Assembly (NCBI GenBank): GCA_027491075.1
Contig: JAIXWX010000008.1
Coordinates: forward strand, 124,001 to 188,000
Direction: 5' to 3'
Source: Flavobacteriales bacterium
GTDB taxonomy: Bacteria > Bacteroidota > Bacteroidia > Flavobacteriales_D > Sanyastnellaceae
DNA length: 64,000 nt
Positions within the stretch are counted from its first letter, which is position 1. Each line of letters opens with the position of its first letter. The notes under the pieces are model-generated. The model was not told the DNA's origin and ran no database searches. It saw nothing but the letters and a program-made list of their open reading frames with translations. Below, piece by piece: positions 1 to 11,746 of this stretch. The position numbers were made by a program, and so were the translations under genes.

Positions 1-276
1 AAATTGATTGTTTGGAATAATTTCTTTCGCTAACAAAATGATCAAAGCATTGATCACGAGAAGAAAAAGTCCGAAACTAAATAGGGTTGCCGGGATTGTT
101 AAAAACACAATTAATGGCTTAACGAAGGTATTGAGAAGTGCCAATACTAAAGCAGTAACAATTGCAATCCATGGTGCACTAAAAGAAACACCATCAATCC
201 ACCAATCCCCAACGAGTAAGGCGAGGGCGGTGACCATCATCTCTAACACATGTTTTTTTAATTTGTCCTCTGTCAT
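1..276 (-). CDS. Phage-holin-4 / YvlD-like small membrane protein (3' end outside window)
   Basis: The minus frame starts at ATG 276 and is open to the window edge, so 92 N-terminal residues are visible. They begin MTEDKLKKHVLEMMVTALAL and continue with hydrophobic segments, a polar turn containing WWIDGVSF, and LALLNTFVKPLIVFLTIPAT. The LN-x-F-x-KP-hydrophobic-TIP pattern is typical of the four-helix 'phage holin family 4 superfamily IV' (YvlD) proteins of about 110-120 residues, so only a short C-terminal part is missing. These are inner-membrane proteins of unknown function and are usually not phage genes. It is transcribed divergently from the transaldolase gene. Confidence 0.75.
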   Translation of the reverse strand, partial: MTEDKLKKHVLEMMVTALALLVGDWWIDGVSFSAPWIAIVTALVLALLNTFVKPLIVFLTIPATLFSFGLFLLVINALIILLAKEIIPNNQF

Positions 277-336
277 GGGACAAATCTATGTGAAAAAAGG
301 GCAATAACTTCTTTAGAAAACCAAGAACTCTGATGG

Positions 337-344
337 TAATTTTG
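337..344 (+). promoter_or_regulatory. -7 promoter box upstream of transaldolase
   Basis: TAATTTTG matches the Bacteroidota -7 consensus TAnnTTTG exactly and ends 16 bases before the ATG at 361. No TTG is visible at the -33 distance, so this is a partial match. Confidence 0.45.
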
Positions 345-360
345 TAGCAAAATAGAACCT

Positions 361-1029
361 ATGAAATTCTTCATCGATACAGCGAACTTAGATCAAATTA
401 AAGAAGCACACGAACTGGGAGTTTTGGATGGCGTTACTACCAATCCAAGCTTGATGGCCAAAGAGGGTATTTCTGGCAAACAGCGCGTCAATCAGCACTA
501 TGTTGATATATGCAATATTGTGGGCGAAGGCGATGTTTCGGCCGAAGTTATATCAACGGATTTGGCAGGTATGATAAAAGAGGGAGAGGAGTTGGCCGCG
601 TTGCATCCCAATATCGTTGTCAAGGTTCCGATGATCAAGGACGGTGTGAAAGCACTGAAGTATTTTTCAGACAAAGGCATACGCACCAACTGTACCTTAG
701 TTTTCTCAGCAGGTCAGGCATTGTTGGCTGCCAAAGCTGGAGCTTCCTATGTTTCTCCTTTTATCGGTCGCTTGGATGATGTTTCTACCGATGGTCTAGA
801 ACTCATTGAGCAAATCAGAGTGATTTATGACAATTATGGCTTTGACACGGAGATTCTAGCTGCATCTGTTCGTCATCCTATGCACATCATCAAGTGCGCT
901 GAAATTGGCGCTGACGTGATGACAGGACCGTTGAGTGCGATCATGGCATTGCTGAAGCACCCTTTGACGGACTCTGGATTGGCACAGTTTCTTGCAGATC
1001 ATAAGAAAGCGGAAGAAGCAGCAAAGTAA
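361..1029 (+). CDS. Transaldolase, small FSA/TalC type
   Basis: The 222-residue protein starts [20 protein letters not shown] and carries GVTTNPSL near residue 24, the standard N-terminus of the short (about 215-220 aa) transaldolase/fructose-6-phosphate aldolase subfamily. The Schiff-base lysine is K88 in VVKVPM. Further family blocks are [12 protein letters not shown] and the terminal [15 protein letters not shown] region. In the cytosol it should transfer a dihydroxyacetone unit between sugar phosphates of the non-oxidative pentose phosphate pathway; whether it acts as transaldolase or as fructose-6-phosphate aldolase cannot be decided by eye. The next gene begins on the base after the stop codon, so the two are probably co-transcribed. 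Confidence 0.93.
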   Translation: MKFFIDTANLDQIKEAHELGVLDGVTTNPSLMAKEGISGKQRVNQHYVDICNIVGEGDVSAEVISTDLAGMIKEGEELAALHPNIVVKVPMIKDGVKALKYFSDKGIRTNCTLVFSAGQALLAAKAGASYVSPFIGRLDDVSTDGLELIEQIRVIYDNYGFDTEILAASVRHPMHIIKCAEIGADVMTGPLSAIMALLKHPLTDSGLAQFLADHKKAEEAAK

Positions 1030-1665
1030 TTGAATGAGTTGATTGAAATATTTCCGGACAACATCGACCGCCGAAAGCTACAAAAGGTGGTCGATGTTCT
1101 GAAGGCTGGCGGAACTGTAATATATCCCACAGATACTGTGTATACTTTGGGTTGTGCGCTTTCCTCTCAAAAAGGACTCGAGAAAGTGTCGAAGCTGAAA
1201 GGCGTCAAGTTGGAGAAAGCTCGATTTTCTATTGTTTGCGCAGACCTATCCCATATTTCTGATTTCAGCCAACCGGTTTCTAATCCTGTATTTAAATTGA
1301 TGAAGCGATTGCTGCCAGGATCATTTACATTCATTCTCGAGGCCAATCGCAATGTTCCAAGAATTTTCGCAGCCAATCGCAAAACGATAGGCATACGTGT
1401 TCCTGATCATCCAGTTTGCATAGAATTGGTACGGATGCTGGGCGAACCGCTGGTTTCGACGTCAATCCACGACGAGGATGAAATTTTAGAATATTCCGTT
1501 TATGCCTCAGACATCTATGAGAAGTGGGGAGAGAAAGTGGAATGCGTCATCGATAGTGGGCCTGGAGGCTTGATTCCCTCTACTGTATTGGACTGTACTA
1601 CAGGAACTGCCGAGGTCATTCGCCATGGCAAAGGGATAGAATTGGTCCATGAGCTCTTTGATTGA
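1030..1665 (+). CDS. L-threonylcarbamoyladenylate synthase family (YrdC/Sua5/YciO)
   Basis: The 211-residue YrdC-fold protein has YPTDTVYTLGC near residue 36, a KLKGVKLEKARFSIVC segment, PGSFTFILEAN and a PSTVLDC block close to the end. YrdC/TsaC proteins make threonylcarbamoyl-AMP for tRNA t6A37. The KLKG...DLSHISDF spacing is closer to the YciO branch, whose role is less certain, so the precise activity is inferred. No ATG exists in frame at the beginning: the frame opens with TTG immediately after the transaldolase stop, and TTG followed by NELIEIFPDN is the best start. Translational coupling to the upstream gene is likely. Confidence 0.85.
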   Translation: MNELIEIFPDNIDRRKLQKVVDVLKAGGTVIYPTDTVYTLGCALSSQKGLEKVSKLKGVKLEKARFSIVCADLSHISDFSQPVSNPVFKLMKRLLPGSFTFILEANRNVPRIFAANRKTIGIRVPDHPVCIELVRMLGEPLVSTSIHDEDEILEYSVYASDIYEKWGEKVECVIDSGPGGLIPSTVLDCTTGTAEVIRHGKGIELVHELFD

Positions 1666-1752
1666 TAACATTCTTTCGTTCGCAAGTTTCCCATTTTTTT
1701 AATAAACAATATTTGGCTGGGTTTTACTTTGTTCACGGTAAAGTCTGTCCAA

Positions 1753-4700
1753 ATGAAAATTTTGAAAATCATCGGTTTAGTGGCCATGCTATTTTGCGTA
1801 AGCGAGGTAAGCGCCCAAGAACCTACTGCGCTCTATGATAAAACCGCCATCTACAATGAAGGAGTGGGGCTTTTTGATCATGAAAAATATGTAGCCGCAA
1901 AACAGAAGTTTGAGGAATACATCGCTTTGGAAAAAGATCCTCAGCATGCTTTAAGGGTGAATGCAGAATATTACAAAGGCATTTGTGCCTTGTATTTGCA
2001 ACATAAGGACGCAGAATTTCTTCTTGAACAATTCGTAAGAGCACATCCAGATTCTCCTTGGAAGCAAAAAGCATATTTCGAGCTGGCTTCTTTCAGCTAT
2101 AAAAGTAAATCCTACAAAAAGGCTTTGGAGTGGTTTGAGAAAGTGGATAAAGATCAGTTGTCAAACAATGATAAAATTGCCTTTTACTACCGACGAGGGC
2201 ATTCATATTTTGAACAACAAGATTATAAGAATGCTCGCCAAGACTTCGCAGAAATTAAGAATGTAGAGTCACAGTACAAATTGGCGGCAACCTATTACTA
2301 TTCCCATATCGCTTACGAACAAAGTGATCTTCAGACAGCACTCGAAGGATTTAAGTCTTTGGAAAAAGATCCCAATTTCTCACCAGTAGTTCCTTACTAT
2401 ATCACTCAGATTTATTACAAACAAAAAAAGTATGACGAGCTTCTAGCTTATGCACCTGCTGTGCTTGACTCCGCCAAGAATAATACTACCAAGCGTGTTC
2501 CAGAAATTGCACGTCTTATTGGTGATGCATATTTTATAAAAGAAAAATATGCCGAAGCATTGCCTTACATCGAGCAATACCATGAAGGGGTATCCAAGAG
2601 CGAAATCAGTAGACAAGATTTTTATCAATTAGGATATACCTATTACCGCACGGGATCTTATCAAAAGGCAATCGATGCCTTTGGTAATTGTATTGGAGAA
2701 AAGGATGAGCTATATCAATTGGCGACATACAATATGGCCGACAGCTATTTGAAGTTGGGTAATAAAGAGTATGCGAGAAATGCTTTTGCCGAAGCATCCG
2801 CCGTAGATTTTAATCGAGAAATTCAAGAAGATGCATTATTTAATTATTCCAAACTTGCATTTGAACTTTCCTATAATCCTTTTCACGAGGCTATAACCGC
2901 ATTTGAGGATTATCTCAACAAATACCCCAATAGCCCCAGAAGAGATGAGGCTTATGAATTTTTGTTGAATGTGTATATGAAAACTCGCAATTACGAGCGC
3001 GCATTAGCTTCTCTAGATAAAATTAAAAACAAGGATGTTCGAATAAAAGAAGCGTATCAAATCGTGGCATACAATCGTGGAGTTGAACTTTTTCAAGCGG
3101 AGGATTATAGTCGAAGTGAAGAGTTTTTTGATAAAGTAAATATTTATCCGATTAATCCTCTGCTCACCTCTGATGCAAAGTTTTGGAAGGCAGAGATTTC
3201 CTATCGTGCAAAAGAATTTGGTGAAGCCATTAAGCGCTATAATTCTTTTCTAACAGACCAAGGAGCAATCAATAGTGAGTATTATGGACTTGCCAACTAT
3301 GGTCTGGGATACAGCTATTTTAAATTAGCCAATCAGGAAAACAATTTAGAGACGATGCGCGGTTTGTATTCACAAGCCAACGTTGGATTCAGAAAGTATG
3401 CAGACGGTACTGGTAAAAAAGAACAAAGAAAATTGTTTGACGCATACCTGCGTGTAGGAGATTGTTTCTACGTTATAAAAAGCTACGATCAAGCCATTCA
3501 GTATTATGATAAGGTGGCTGATAATAGTCAAGGAAATAAGGACTATGCCATGTTTCAAAAGGCCATGTGCTATGGATATAACGGTCAACAGGACAAAATG
3601 GCTTGGGTAATGAAAAGCCTTTTAACAGAGATACCCGATTCCAAATTTAAAGTAGACGCGAAGTATGAATTGGCAAAGTCCTACTTGCTTCAGAATAGAC
3701 TACAAGAGGCAATTAACTACTATCAGGATATTATTTCTAACCACAGCACTACTCCATACTTTAAGAAGGCGCTTGCAGATATGTGCGTGATTTATGTCCG
3801 TCAGGAGAATGTAGCCCAAGTGAAAGCAACATGGAATAAACTCTACAGCGACTATCCAAATGATCCAATCCTAGTGGATGTTGTAACAGTGGTGAGAAGC
3901 ACTCTGATTGAGGATCCAGAATTTCAGAATCAAATTAGAAACCTGAAGATCATTCAGATTAAAGATGAAGACATCGAGTCGGATGTATTCGCGAAAGCAT
4001 CAGGACCAGCCTATGATGGCGATTGTATCAAAGGAATCGAAAAACTAACGCAATACCTACAACAGTTTCAACCCGCATTTTATGCATTGGAGGCGAATTA
4101 TCTTTTGGCTACCTGTTATTTTGAAAAAAATGATTTTGATAAAGCACTTAACTCATATGATTTTATAATAAATCAGCCTTACAATGATTATTCTGAAGAG
4201 GCACTGAAAGTAGCTGCTACGATTAACTTTAATAAGAAAAATTATCAGCAGGCGATGGATCGTTATCGCAGCTTAGAGAGTGTCGCTTTGATAAAACTAA
4301 ATGTATTGGAAGCTCAAATCGGACTCATGCGATGCAATTACTTTTTAGGAAATAAACAGGAAGCAAAAAGCTATGCGGATAAAGTACTAACAAACCCAAG
4401 TACTCCGGATGAAATAAGAAATACAGCGCACTTATGGAGAGGTCGAATAAGAATGGAAGAGAATGATGATAATGGTGCTACATCAGATTTTAAGGAAGTG
4501 ATTAAAAAAGGAGGATCCAATGCAGCGGAAGCGAAGTACCATATAGCATTCATGCATTACAGAGCTGGAAATTATGCCAAAGCTGAAACAGAAATTGGAG
4601 AGCATATAGATAAGTACAGCGGATTTACAGAATGGAAACTGAAAGCCATATTACTATTGGTAGATGTGTATATCGCGAAGAAAGATTATTTCCAAGCACG

Positions 4701-4857
4701 TGCGTTGTTGAATGGAATTTTGGAGCAAGTCGAAGAGCAATGGGCACTGGATGAGGCAAATGCCAAGTTGCAACAACTTGATGCCATTGAACAGGAAGGA
4801 GCTCGCTCAGGTGGCAGCGCGCCAGTAGAAATTAATCTTGTACCTAACAACAATTAA
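1753..4857 (+). CDS. Large exported tetratricopeptide-repeat protein
   Basis: The open frame extends to a TTG at 1729, but ATG 1753 gives a clean signal peptide (MKILKIIGLVAMLFCVSEVS, cut near AQ), leaving 1034 residues. The whole mature protein is a solenoid of TPR/Sel1-like helical pairs, with recurring A-x-Y-x-x-A/G, Y-x-x-G-x-x-Y-F and YYxxIAYEQ-type signatures from about residue 30 to 1000. The last 20 residues are a low-complexity tail. It is probably a periplasmic scaffold. The next gene, an outer-membrane barrel, begins 4 bases downstream, so the two probably form a functional pair. TPR-plus-barrel pairs are common in Bacteroidota, but I do not recognise a named system. A near-consensus TACTTTG box lies at about 1725-1731. 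Confidence 0.85.
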   Translation: MKILKIIGLVAMLFCVSEVSAQEPTALYDKTAIYNEGVGLFDHEKYVAAKQKFEEYIALEKDPQHALRVNAEYYKGICALYLQHKDAEFLLEQFVRAHPDSPWKQKAYFELASFSYKSKSYKKALEWFEKVDKDQLSNNDKIAFYYRRGHSYFEQQDYKNARQDFAEIKNVESQYKLAATYYYSHIAYEQSDLQTALEGFKSLEKDPNFSPVVPYYITQIYYKQKKYDELLAYAPAVLDSAKNNTTKRVPEIARLIGDAYFIKEKYAEALPYIEQYHEGVSKSEISRQDFYQLGYTYYRTGSYQKAIDAFGNCIGEKDELYQLATYNMADSYLKLGNKEYARNAFAEASAVDFNREIQEDALFNYSKLAFELSYNPFHEAITAFEDYLNKYPNSPRRDEAYEFLLNVYMKTRNYERALASLDKIKNKDVRIKEAYQIVAYNRGVELFQAEDYSRSEEFFDKVNIYPINPLLTSDAKFWKAEISYRAKEFGEAIKRYNSFLTDQGAINSEYYGLANYGLGYSYFKLANQENNLETMRGLYSQANVGFRKYADGTGKKEQRKLFDAYLRVGDCFYVIKSYDQAIQYYDKVADNSQGNKDYAMFQKAMCYGYNGQQDKMAWVMKSLLTEIPDSKFKVDAKYELAKSYLLQNRLQEAINYYQDIISNHSTTPYFKKALADMCVIYVRQENVAQVKATWNKLYSDYPNDPILVDVVTVVRSTLIEDPEFQNQIRNLKIIQIKDEDIESDVFAKASGPAYDGDCIKGIEKLTQYLQQFQPAFYALEANYLLATCYFEKNDFDKALNSYDFIINQPYNDYSEEALKVAATINFNKKNYQQAMDRYRSLESVALIKLNVLEAQIGLMRCNYFLGNKQEAKSYADKVLTNPSTPDEIRNTAHLWRGRIRMEENDDNGATSDFKEVIKKGGSNAAEAKYHIAFMHYRAGNYAKAETEIGEHIDKYSGFTEWKLKAILLLVDVYIAKKDYFQARALLNGILEQVEEQWALDEANAKLQQLDAIEQEGARSGGSAPVEINLVPNNN

Positions 4858-4861
4858 GACC

Positions 4862-6631
4862 ATGCACAAGAATTTAATACTAGCACTTATTGGTATCGTC
4901 AGTTCTTTCTCCTTGATAGCTCAAAGAGATAGTACCATTAACATGGAATCTCAATTTGAAGGGGAATTGCGTTTGTTTTTGCGAGACGCGAATAAGCTAT
5001 CTACAACTCCGCTAATTAAGGAGCAAGTGGTAGAGATGACAGAAATTCGTTATTCGACGTTGCCCACGCGGAAAACCTTTACCATTGAACCTAAACCCAT
5101 TTTGGCCGCTAAAATCAATGTGGAAGAAAAACTACCTCGATTGTACCGAGGATATATTCGCGCGGGTGTAGGAACGTATGGCACTTTTCCAGTGGATCTC
5201 TATTACACTGACGGTAGATCTAAAAAGGGAACCTTCGGCGTTCACTATCATTTCTTGAGAAGTGCAGGCTTGACTCAAAATGATCAGGACTCTATTCCCG
5301 ATAGCTTTAGTGACAATCGCCTAGAATTATGGGGAAAGAAGTTTTTCAAGAAAACATCGTTAGATGCAGCCTTTGATTGGGAGAGAAATGTTACTCATTG
5401 GTTTTCTTTTGACAATGAAACCTACAGAGGCAATGATGTAATATTGGACAGTCTTAGACAAAGGGTAAATACATTCACCGGTAAAATTGGATTCGGTACG
5501 TTTCAACGAGATTCATCGGAGTACAATTATCGAAGCGATTTGGTAGTTCGAGGGACATCGGATTTATATACGGGAAGAGAAACCAACGTTGACTGGTCTG
5601 CAACGGTTTCAAAGTTGATGAATTCAGAATTGATTAATGGCGAACTGGGGGTGAATTACAACAACTTCCAATTCAACGGGCCCAACCTGGGAAAGTTCGG
5701 GGTGCCCTTGCAAGATGAAGGGGAGGTTCGCAATAGACAGTCTGATAATGCGGTCATTCGATTTATACCCACAGTGAATACTGTAAAAGGAAATCTTCGG
5801 GCAAAAGTTGGCTTAGGGATTTTCTTAGAGGCCAGAAGCGACAATCCATTTCATGCCTATCCCATGGTAGAGGCCAGTTATAATTTGTTGGATGGATTGC
5901 TTGTGCCATATGCAGGATTGCGTGGAAGTACAGAGCCTACAACTTATTTATCTCTTTATAGAGAGAATCCGTTCATTACTACTTTCCCCGATCTCAAGAA
6001 TAGAAATAATAAATTGGAAGCTTACGGAGGTGTAGGAGGTGCAATTTCTAAATCGGTAAGTTTTAGTGCAGGAGTGAATTATTTTGACTGGGTGAATTTT
6101 GCTTATTTCGTTGCGGATAGTTTATTCACCAGCGATAGTTCTCAAGCGGTTTTGCGTTCGGTGGGTAACAAGTTTACTGTAGTTTATGATGATCTTCAAG
6201 CATGGAATGTGCATGGAGAGCTCGCAATCAATAAGGGCGGTCAATGGAATGTGAATCTGCGCGGGGATTATTTTCGATATACGGTAGGCGATGAAGCGAG
6301 ACCATGGCATCAGCCTGGTTTGAAGTTTACAGCCTCCGGGCAGTATAATCTCAAGGAGAAGTTAATGATCGGATTGGATGTCTTCTACATCGGGGCACGT
6401 TGGGCAAAAAGCTTTGCTCCCATTGAAGGACAGGAAATGCAAGCTGATGGCTCTTATCACCTGAGACTCAATGGATTTACTGACGTAAATTTAAAGGTGA
6501 ATTACCGTTATAATAAACGCATTTCTGCGTGGGTTCAGTTTAATAACGCACTGGGATTGAGGTATCAGAGATGGGGTACCTATGAGGTTCAACGATTCTT
6601 AGGAACCATGGGCTTCAGTTATGCGTTTTAG
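4862..6631 (+). CDS. Outer-membrane beta-barrel protein paired with the TPR protein
   Basis: ATG 4862 gives a signal peptide (MHKNLILALIGIVSSFSLIA) and a 589-residue product; the longer frame from TTG 4838 overlaps the upstream gene and is unlikely. After a short periplasmic N-region (about residues 20-90, with a T-I-E-P-K-P element) the protein is a run of alternating amphipathic strands, such as YIRAGVGTYGTFPVDLYY and GTFGVHYHFLRS, and ends ...GTMGFSYAF with the aromatic C-terminal residue typical of outer-membrane barrels. No TonB box or plug is obvious. It is most similar in style to TonB-receptor-like barrels encoded beside large TPR proteins in Flavobacteriales. The function is unknown; its partner is inferred from adjacency. 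Confidence 0.75.
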   Translation: MHKNLILALIGIVSSFSLIAQRDSTINMESQFEGELRLFLRDANKLSTTPLIKEQVVEMTEIRYSTLPTRKTFTIEPKPILAAKINVEEKLPRLYRGYIRAGVGTYGTFPVDLYYTDGRSKKGTFGVHYHFLRSAGLTQNDQDSIPDSFSDNRLELWGKKFFKKTSLDAAFDWERNVTHWFSFDNETYRGNDVILDSLRQRVNTFTGKIGFGTFQRDSSEYNYRSDLVVRGTSDLYTGRETNVDWSATVSKLMNSELINGELGVNYNNFQFNGPNLGKFGVPLQDEGEVRNRQSDNAVIRFIPTVNTVKGNLRAKVGLGIFLEARSDNPFHAYPMVEASYNLLDGLLVPYAGLRGSTEPTTYLSLYRENPFITTFPDLKNRNNKLEAYGGVGGAISKSVSFSAGVNYFDWVNFAYFVADSLFTSDSSQAVLRSVGNKFTVVYDDLQAWNVHGELAINKGGQWNVNLRGDYFRYTVGDEARPWHQPGLKFTASGQYNLKEKLMIGLDVFYIGARWAKSFAPIEGQEMQADGSYHLRLNGFTDVNLKVNYRYNKRISAWVQFNNALGLRYQRWGTYEVQRFLGTMGFSYAF

Positions 6632-6700
6632 TGTTGATGAATTGTTAAAAGTAAGACGCATTTTATAGTTCTGAAGTATCAATAATTACAGGCTTTTCAT

Positions 6701-6708
6701 TAAATTTG
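6701..6708 (+). promoter_or_regulatory. -7 promoter-like box upstream of the hairpin before gyrB
   Basis: TAAATTTG is an exact TAnnTTTG match, but no TTG stands at the right distance upstream. A transcript from here would begin about 6713 and run straight into the hairpin at 6717-6745, so this could be a chance match or the start of a gyrB leader. Confidence 0.3.
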
Positions 6709-6716
6709 TGAGCCTG

Positions 6717-6746
6717 AAAAACGGCCCTTTTGTTGGCCGTTTTTTA
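6717..6746 (+). terminator. Rho-independent terminator between the barrel gene and gyrB
   Basis: The stem AAAAACGGCC pairs with GGCCGTTTTT around an 8-base loop and is followed by T-rich sequence. It lies 86 bases after the barrel gene stop and 54 before the gyrB start. Confidence 0.8.
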
Positions 6747-6772
6747 TTGCCTATACAAGATGTCTTTTTTAA

Positions 6773-8761
<1,989 letters not shown>

Positions 8762-8780
8762 TGTTTAAGGTATAAAAAAG

Positions 8781-8812
8781 AAAAACCCCTCACCAACGGT
8801 GAGGGGTTTTTT
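8781..8812. terminator. Bidirectional terminator between gyrB and the M43 protease gene
   Basis: CCCCTCACC and GGTGAGGGG pair around an AAC loop (8786-8806), extended by five A:T pairs with runs of A on the left and T on the right. It sits between two converging genes and should work on both strands. Confidence 0.9.
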
Positions 8813-8828
8813 ATTTGTGACTCTTTGA

Positions 8829-11522
8829 TTATTTTCTAATCATAAGTTTCTTGCTCACAACGTTGTTATCAGTAACGAGTGAAACATTATACATTCCCTC
8901 AGCAAGCGGATTCAAATCCAATCTGTAGTTATTGAACCCTGGCTGAACATTGCGAATGTTATCGGTCATCACCAACTTACCGTTAATATCATAAACATTA
9001 ACAACAACCGAAGGGGCCTGCTTTACAGAGAACTCTAGTTGTGCAAAATCTCCGGCTGGGTTTGGATACATTACGAAAGAATTTTCCGAAGCATTGGCTT
9101 CATCAACTCCAACAGTACCTTGTACTTGGAAGTTGTCAATGTACAAGTTATTGGTGTATTCGCTTGTTTTGAATACAAACTTGAACATTACATTTTCTTC
9201 GTAAAGTGTATTGGGTAATGAGTAAGTCTCAGTTTTCCATTCGTCTACTGAAGCGGGAACGAAATAGTCAGTCACGTTTCCAGCAGATACCAAATTAATT
9301 CCAGCAATAGTACCGCGAAGCTGCCATGTTTGACCACAATTTCTACTTGAATATACTTCAAGGTTGTCAGTCATATCTGCCAAGTTCACCGCCTGCGTTG
9401 CAAAAGCATATCTGAAGCTGAAAGTAGCTCCAGTACCAGTATACATGCTTAAGTCCACACCGGGCATGATAAGCTCATCAATGTCATTTGCACCTTCATC
9501 AATGATAGATTCATCCACGTCATAGGCATTAATAAAAACACAACCTAGGTCATTGTAACCAGTAGTATTGCTCCATTGGAAGCGAGAAGTATTGTCGTCA
9601 AGATTTCTTACGGTGAATTTCTCATTGAATAACTGCTCGTCGCTAAAATTCTCGGTCAAAACACCTCCGAGATATCCAGGGTCACCATTTACATAAATGG
9701 CCTGTTCAGTGGTAGTTGTTTGGCCAAATTCGTTGGTCGCAGTGTAGGTGATACTCTTCCATCCTGGGGTAGAGAAGGTTACATCTGGGAATTGGCTGGT
9801 AGAAGTGCCGCCTTCCCATGACCATAGGTGAGAAGTAGCAGTACCGTTGTGATTATTAGGGATAAGCGTAACTGATTCCCCAACACATGTTACAACTCTT
9901 TCTGGGTAGAAGTCTGCTTGAGGGGCACAACCTGCAACGTCATTATTGAGAAGACCAGTGAAGATCAAGTTTTGCTCAGACCATAAATTATTTCTGCCTG
10001 CAAGTGCAAGATCAAGAGCAATTCTCATGCGCTCAGCTTGACCAATAGTGAACATATTAGAGCAATATGAATACTCCATGTAGTTCTGGATGTTCTCAAT
10101 AGCTCCAAATGTTCCAAGCACTTGTACATTGTCTACTTCGAAAGTACCGTCTGTGTCTTCTGCTTCCCATGCATAGATACGGATAGTGATGGTCGAATTG
10201 TGCTCGTTCACATAATTCGGACCGGTGAATGAAGCACGGCAACCAATGAGATCGGTTGCAGTAGATATGTCATTTACAAATGTCCAAACGTCCGAACCTT
10301 CCAAAGCAAGTTCAGCATTTACAGGCTGGATGGTGGCAGTGGTGTTAGAAGAGAAACCATTTGCACTGGTACGAATGGCGAATTTACGTGGACCAGACTC
10401 ACTTCTTTTCACGTTAAATGCCAAACCAGTGATGGTCATAGACTGACGAAGAGCAGAAGTCACTTGGAACTCATAGTATTTTTCTGTATTTATCATACCA
10501 GATGTTGTCCAGTTTGAAAAAGCAAATTTTCCATCGACAAGAGAGTTTTCGGAAAGACCCACTGCTTTAGCTGGTCCAAATACAATTGTATTGTCATCAA
10601 TTTCATTTAGTACGGTTGGGTCTTGCGAACCTGTATTCGTGGTTACCGCAGTAAAGTCGAAGCGAGCAGAATTCGGAATGGGCTGGCTATCGCAATCGTG
10701 CTCATTGGCGAATAAAGAAAAGCAATTGTCGTGACCTGCTGTAACGGGAGTGTCTTCTACACCGTCGTCGTCGCAGTTGAGAGTAGGATCGTTATTGTCT
10801 CCCCAAGTGTGCTGAAGGTTGATCCAGTGTCCTACCTCGTGAGTAAGTGCTCTTGATAGACCTGGGCTAGAAGTACCAATACTACCGATGTAGTTGTGAC
10901 GGATGATGATACCATCGCGAAGTGCAACTAGTCCATTTGGAACACCTGAAGGATAATATGCGTATCCTGCTACTCCGCCTTCCATGTCACCCACTACCCA
11001 TACATTGAGGTATCGGTCACGTGGCCAAGCATTGAGTTTACTTCCGTCGTCACCAACATAGGTTTCAATCGAAGCGATACGGTCTATACCATTGGTACAG
11101 TTTCCTTCGAAGTCTTTTTGAGCAAGACGGAATTCAATGCGCGAATCAGCCACCAAAGGCTTCCACATATCCAAAACATTGTCCGTGTCACCGTTCAGTT
11201 TTCTGAAGTCATCATTAAGGATGCGCATCTGATCGAAAATCTGCTCATCAGAAATGTTTTCAATACCATAATTATGTATGATATGGAAGACTACAGGAAT
11301 GGTGATAATTGGATCATCTGAAAGATCTCGTCCTTCCGCTCTTCTAGCGGCGATGATTTCTTTGATTTGACGATCATAGTCGGCAGCACGCTGTCTGAAT
11401 TCGGGATCAGCTTGCTCCAATTGTTTGTGCATATGATCTGCTCCACAGCGATGTACAGGCTGTTGAGCGTTTACCATAGTTGAGAGTGCAACCGCAGCGA
11501 GAAAAGTAAAGATTTTTTTCAT
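8829..11522 (-). CDS. Secreted M43 (cytophagalysin-type) zinc metalloprotease with T9SS signal
   Basis: ATG 11522 gives MKKIFTFLAAVALSTMVNAQ, a signal peptide; a GTG 6 bases upstream is in frame but unlikely. The metzincin motif HEVGHWINLQHTWG stands near residue 226, with N-L-x-H typical of the pappalysin/M43 family; the two sites CDDDGVEDTP and NYMEYSYCSNMFTIGQAERM complete the family pattern. Next come a PKD-like domain (about 560-640, LWSWEGG...ITYTATNEFG), a carbohydrate-binding/MAM-like domain with YIDNFQVQG, and a C-terminal type A T9SS sorting domain (FVMYPNPAGDFAQLEF ... GMYNVSLVTDNN ... KKLMIRK). It should be exported through type IX secretion and attached to the surface or released, degrading external protein. 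A TATATTTG box lies upstream. Confidence 0.93.
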   Translation of the reverse strand: MKKIFTFLAAVALSTMVNAQQPVHRCGADHMHKQLEQADPEFRQRAADYDRQIKEIIAARRAEGRDLSDDPIITIPVVFHIIHNYGIENISDEQIFDQMRILNDDFRKLNGDTDNVLDMWKPLVADSRIEFRLAQKDFEGNCTNGIDRIASIETYVGDDGSKLNAWPRDRYLNVWVVGDMEGGVAGYAYYPSGVPNGLVALRDGIIIRHNYIGSIGTSSPGLSRALTHEVGHWINLQHTWGDNNDPTLNCDDDGVEDTPVTAGHDNCFSLFANEHDCDSQPIPNSARFDFTAVTTNTGSQDPTVLNEIDDNTIVFGPAKAVGLSENSLVDGKFAFSNWTTSGMINTEKYYEFQVTSALRQSMTITGLAFNVKRSESGPRKFAIRTSANGFSSNTTATIQPVNAELALEGSDVWTFVNDISTATDLIGCRASFTGPNYVNEHNSTITIRIYAWEAEDTDGTFEVDNVQVLGTFGAIENIQNYMEYSYCSNMFTIGQAERMRIALDLALAGRNNLWSEQNLIFTGLLNNDVAGCAPQADFYPERVVTCVGESVTLIPNNHNGTATSHLWSWEGGTSTSQFPDVTFSTPGWKSITYTATNEFGQTTTTEQAIYVNGDPGYLGGVLTENFSDEQLFNEKFTVRNLDDNTSRFQWSNTTGYNDLGCVFINAYDVDESIIDEGANDIDELIMPGVDLSMYTGTGATFSFRYAFATQAVNLADMTDNLEVYSSRNCGQTWQLRGTIAGINLVSAGNVTDYFVPASVDEWKTETYSLPNTLYEENVMFKFVFKTSEYTNNLYIDNFQVQGTVGVDEANASENSFVMYPNPAGDFAQLEFSVKQAPSVVVNVYDINGKLVMTDNIRNVQPGFNNYRLDLNPLAEGMYNVSLVTDNNVVSKKLMIRK

Positions 11523-11551
11523 AATCACAGGCTATGCAATTTTTAGGAGTT

Positions 11552-11559
11552 CAAATATA
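11552..11559 (-). promoter_or_regulatory. -7 promoter box of the M43 protease gene
   Basis: Read on the minus strand the box is TATATTTG, an exact TAnnTTTG match, 29 bases before the ATG at 11522. Confidence 0.5.
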
Positions 11560-11746
11560 GACAAATCAATGCTCAACTGCATAATTTAAACAGTAAGCTT
11601 AAGAAGATTGAAACAATAGAATATCAAATTATTAATTCGCGCAAAAATCTGAGTAACAGATATTTAAAGCAAGTGACGAGCTTAAATATTGCTCGTAGAA
11701 TGGAAATATTTCACAAAGTTTCAGGAATAGATATGGAAAAAAACCA

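Noticed and set aside
8-307. 99-codon open frame on the plus strand
   Set aside because: It is antisense to the holin-4/YvlD-like gene, whose minus-strand product has a clear membrane-protein pattern.
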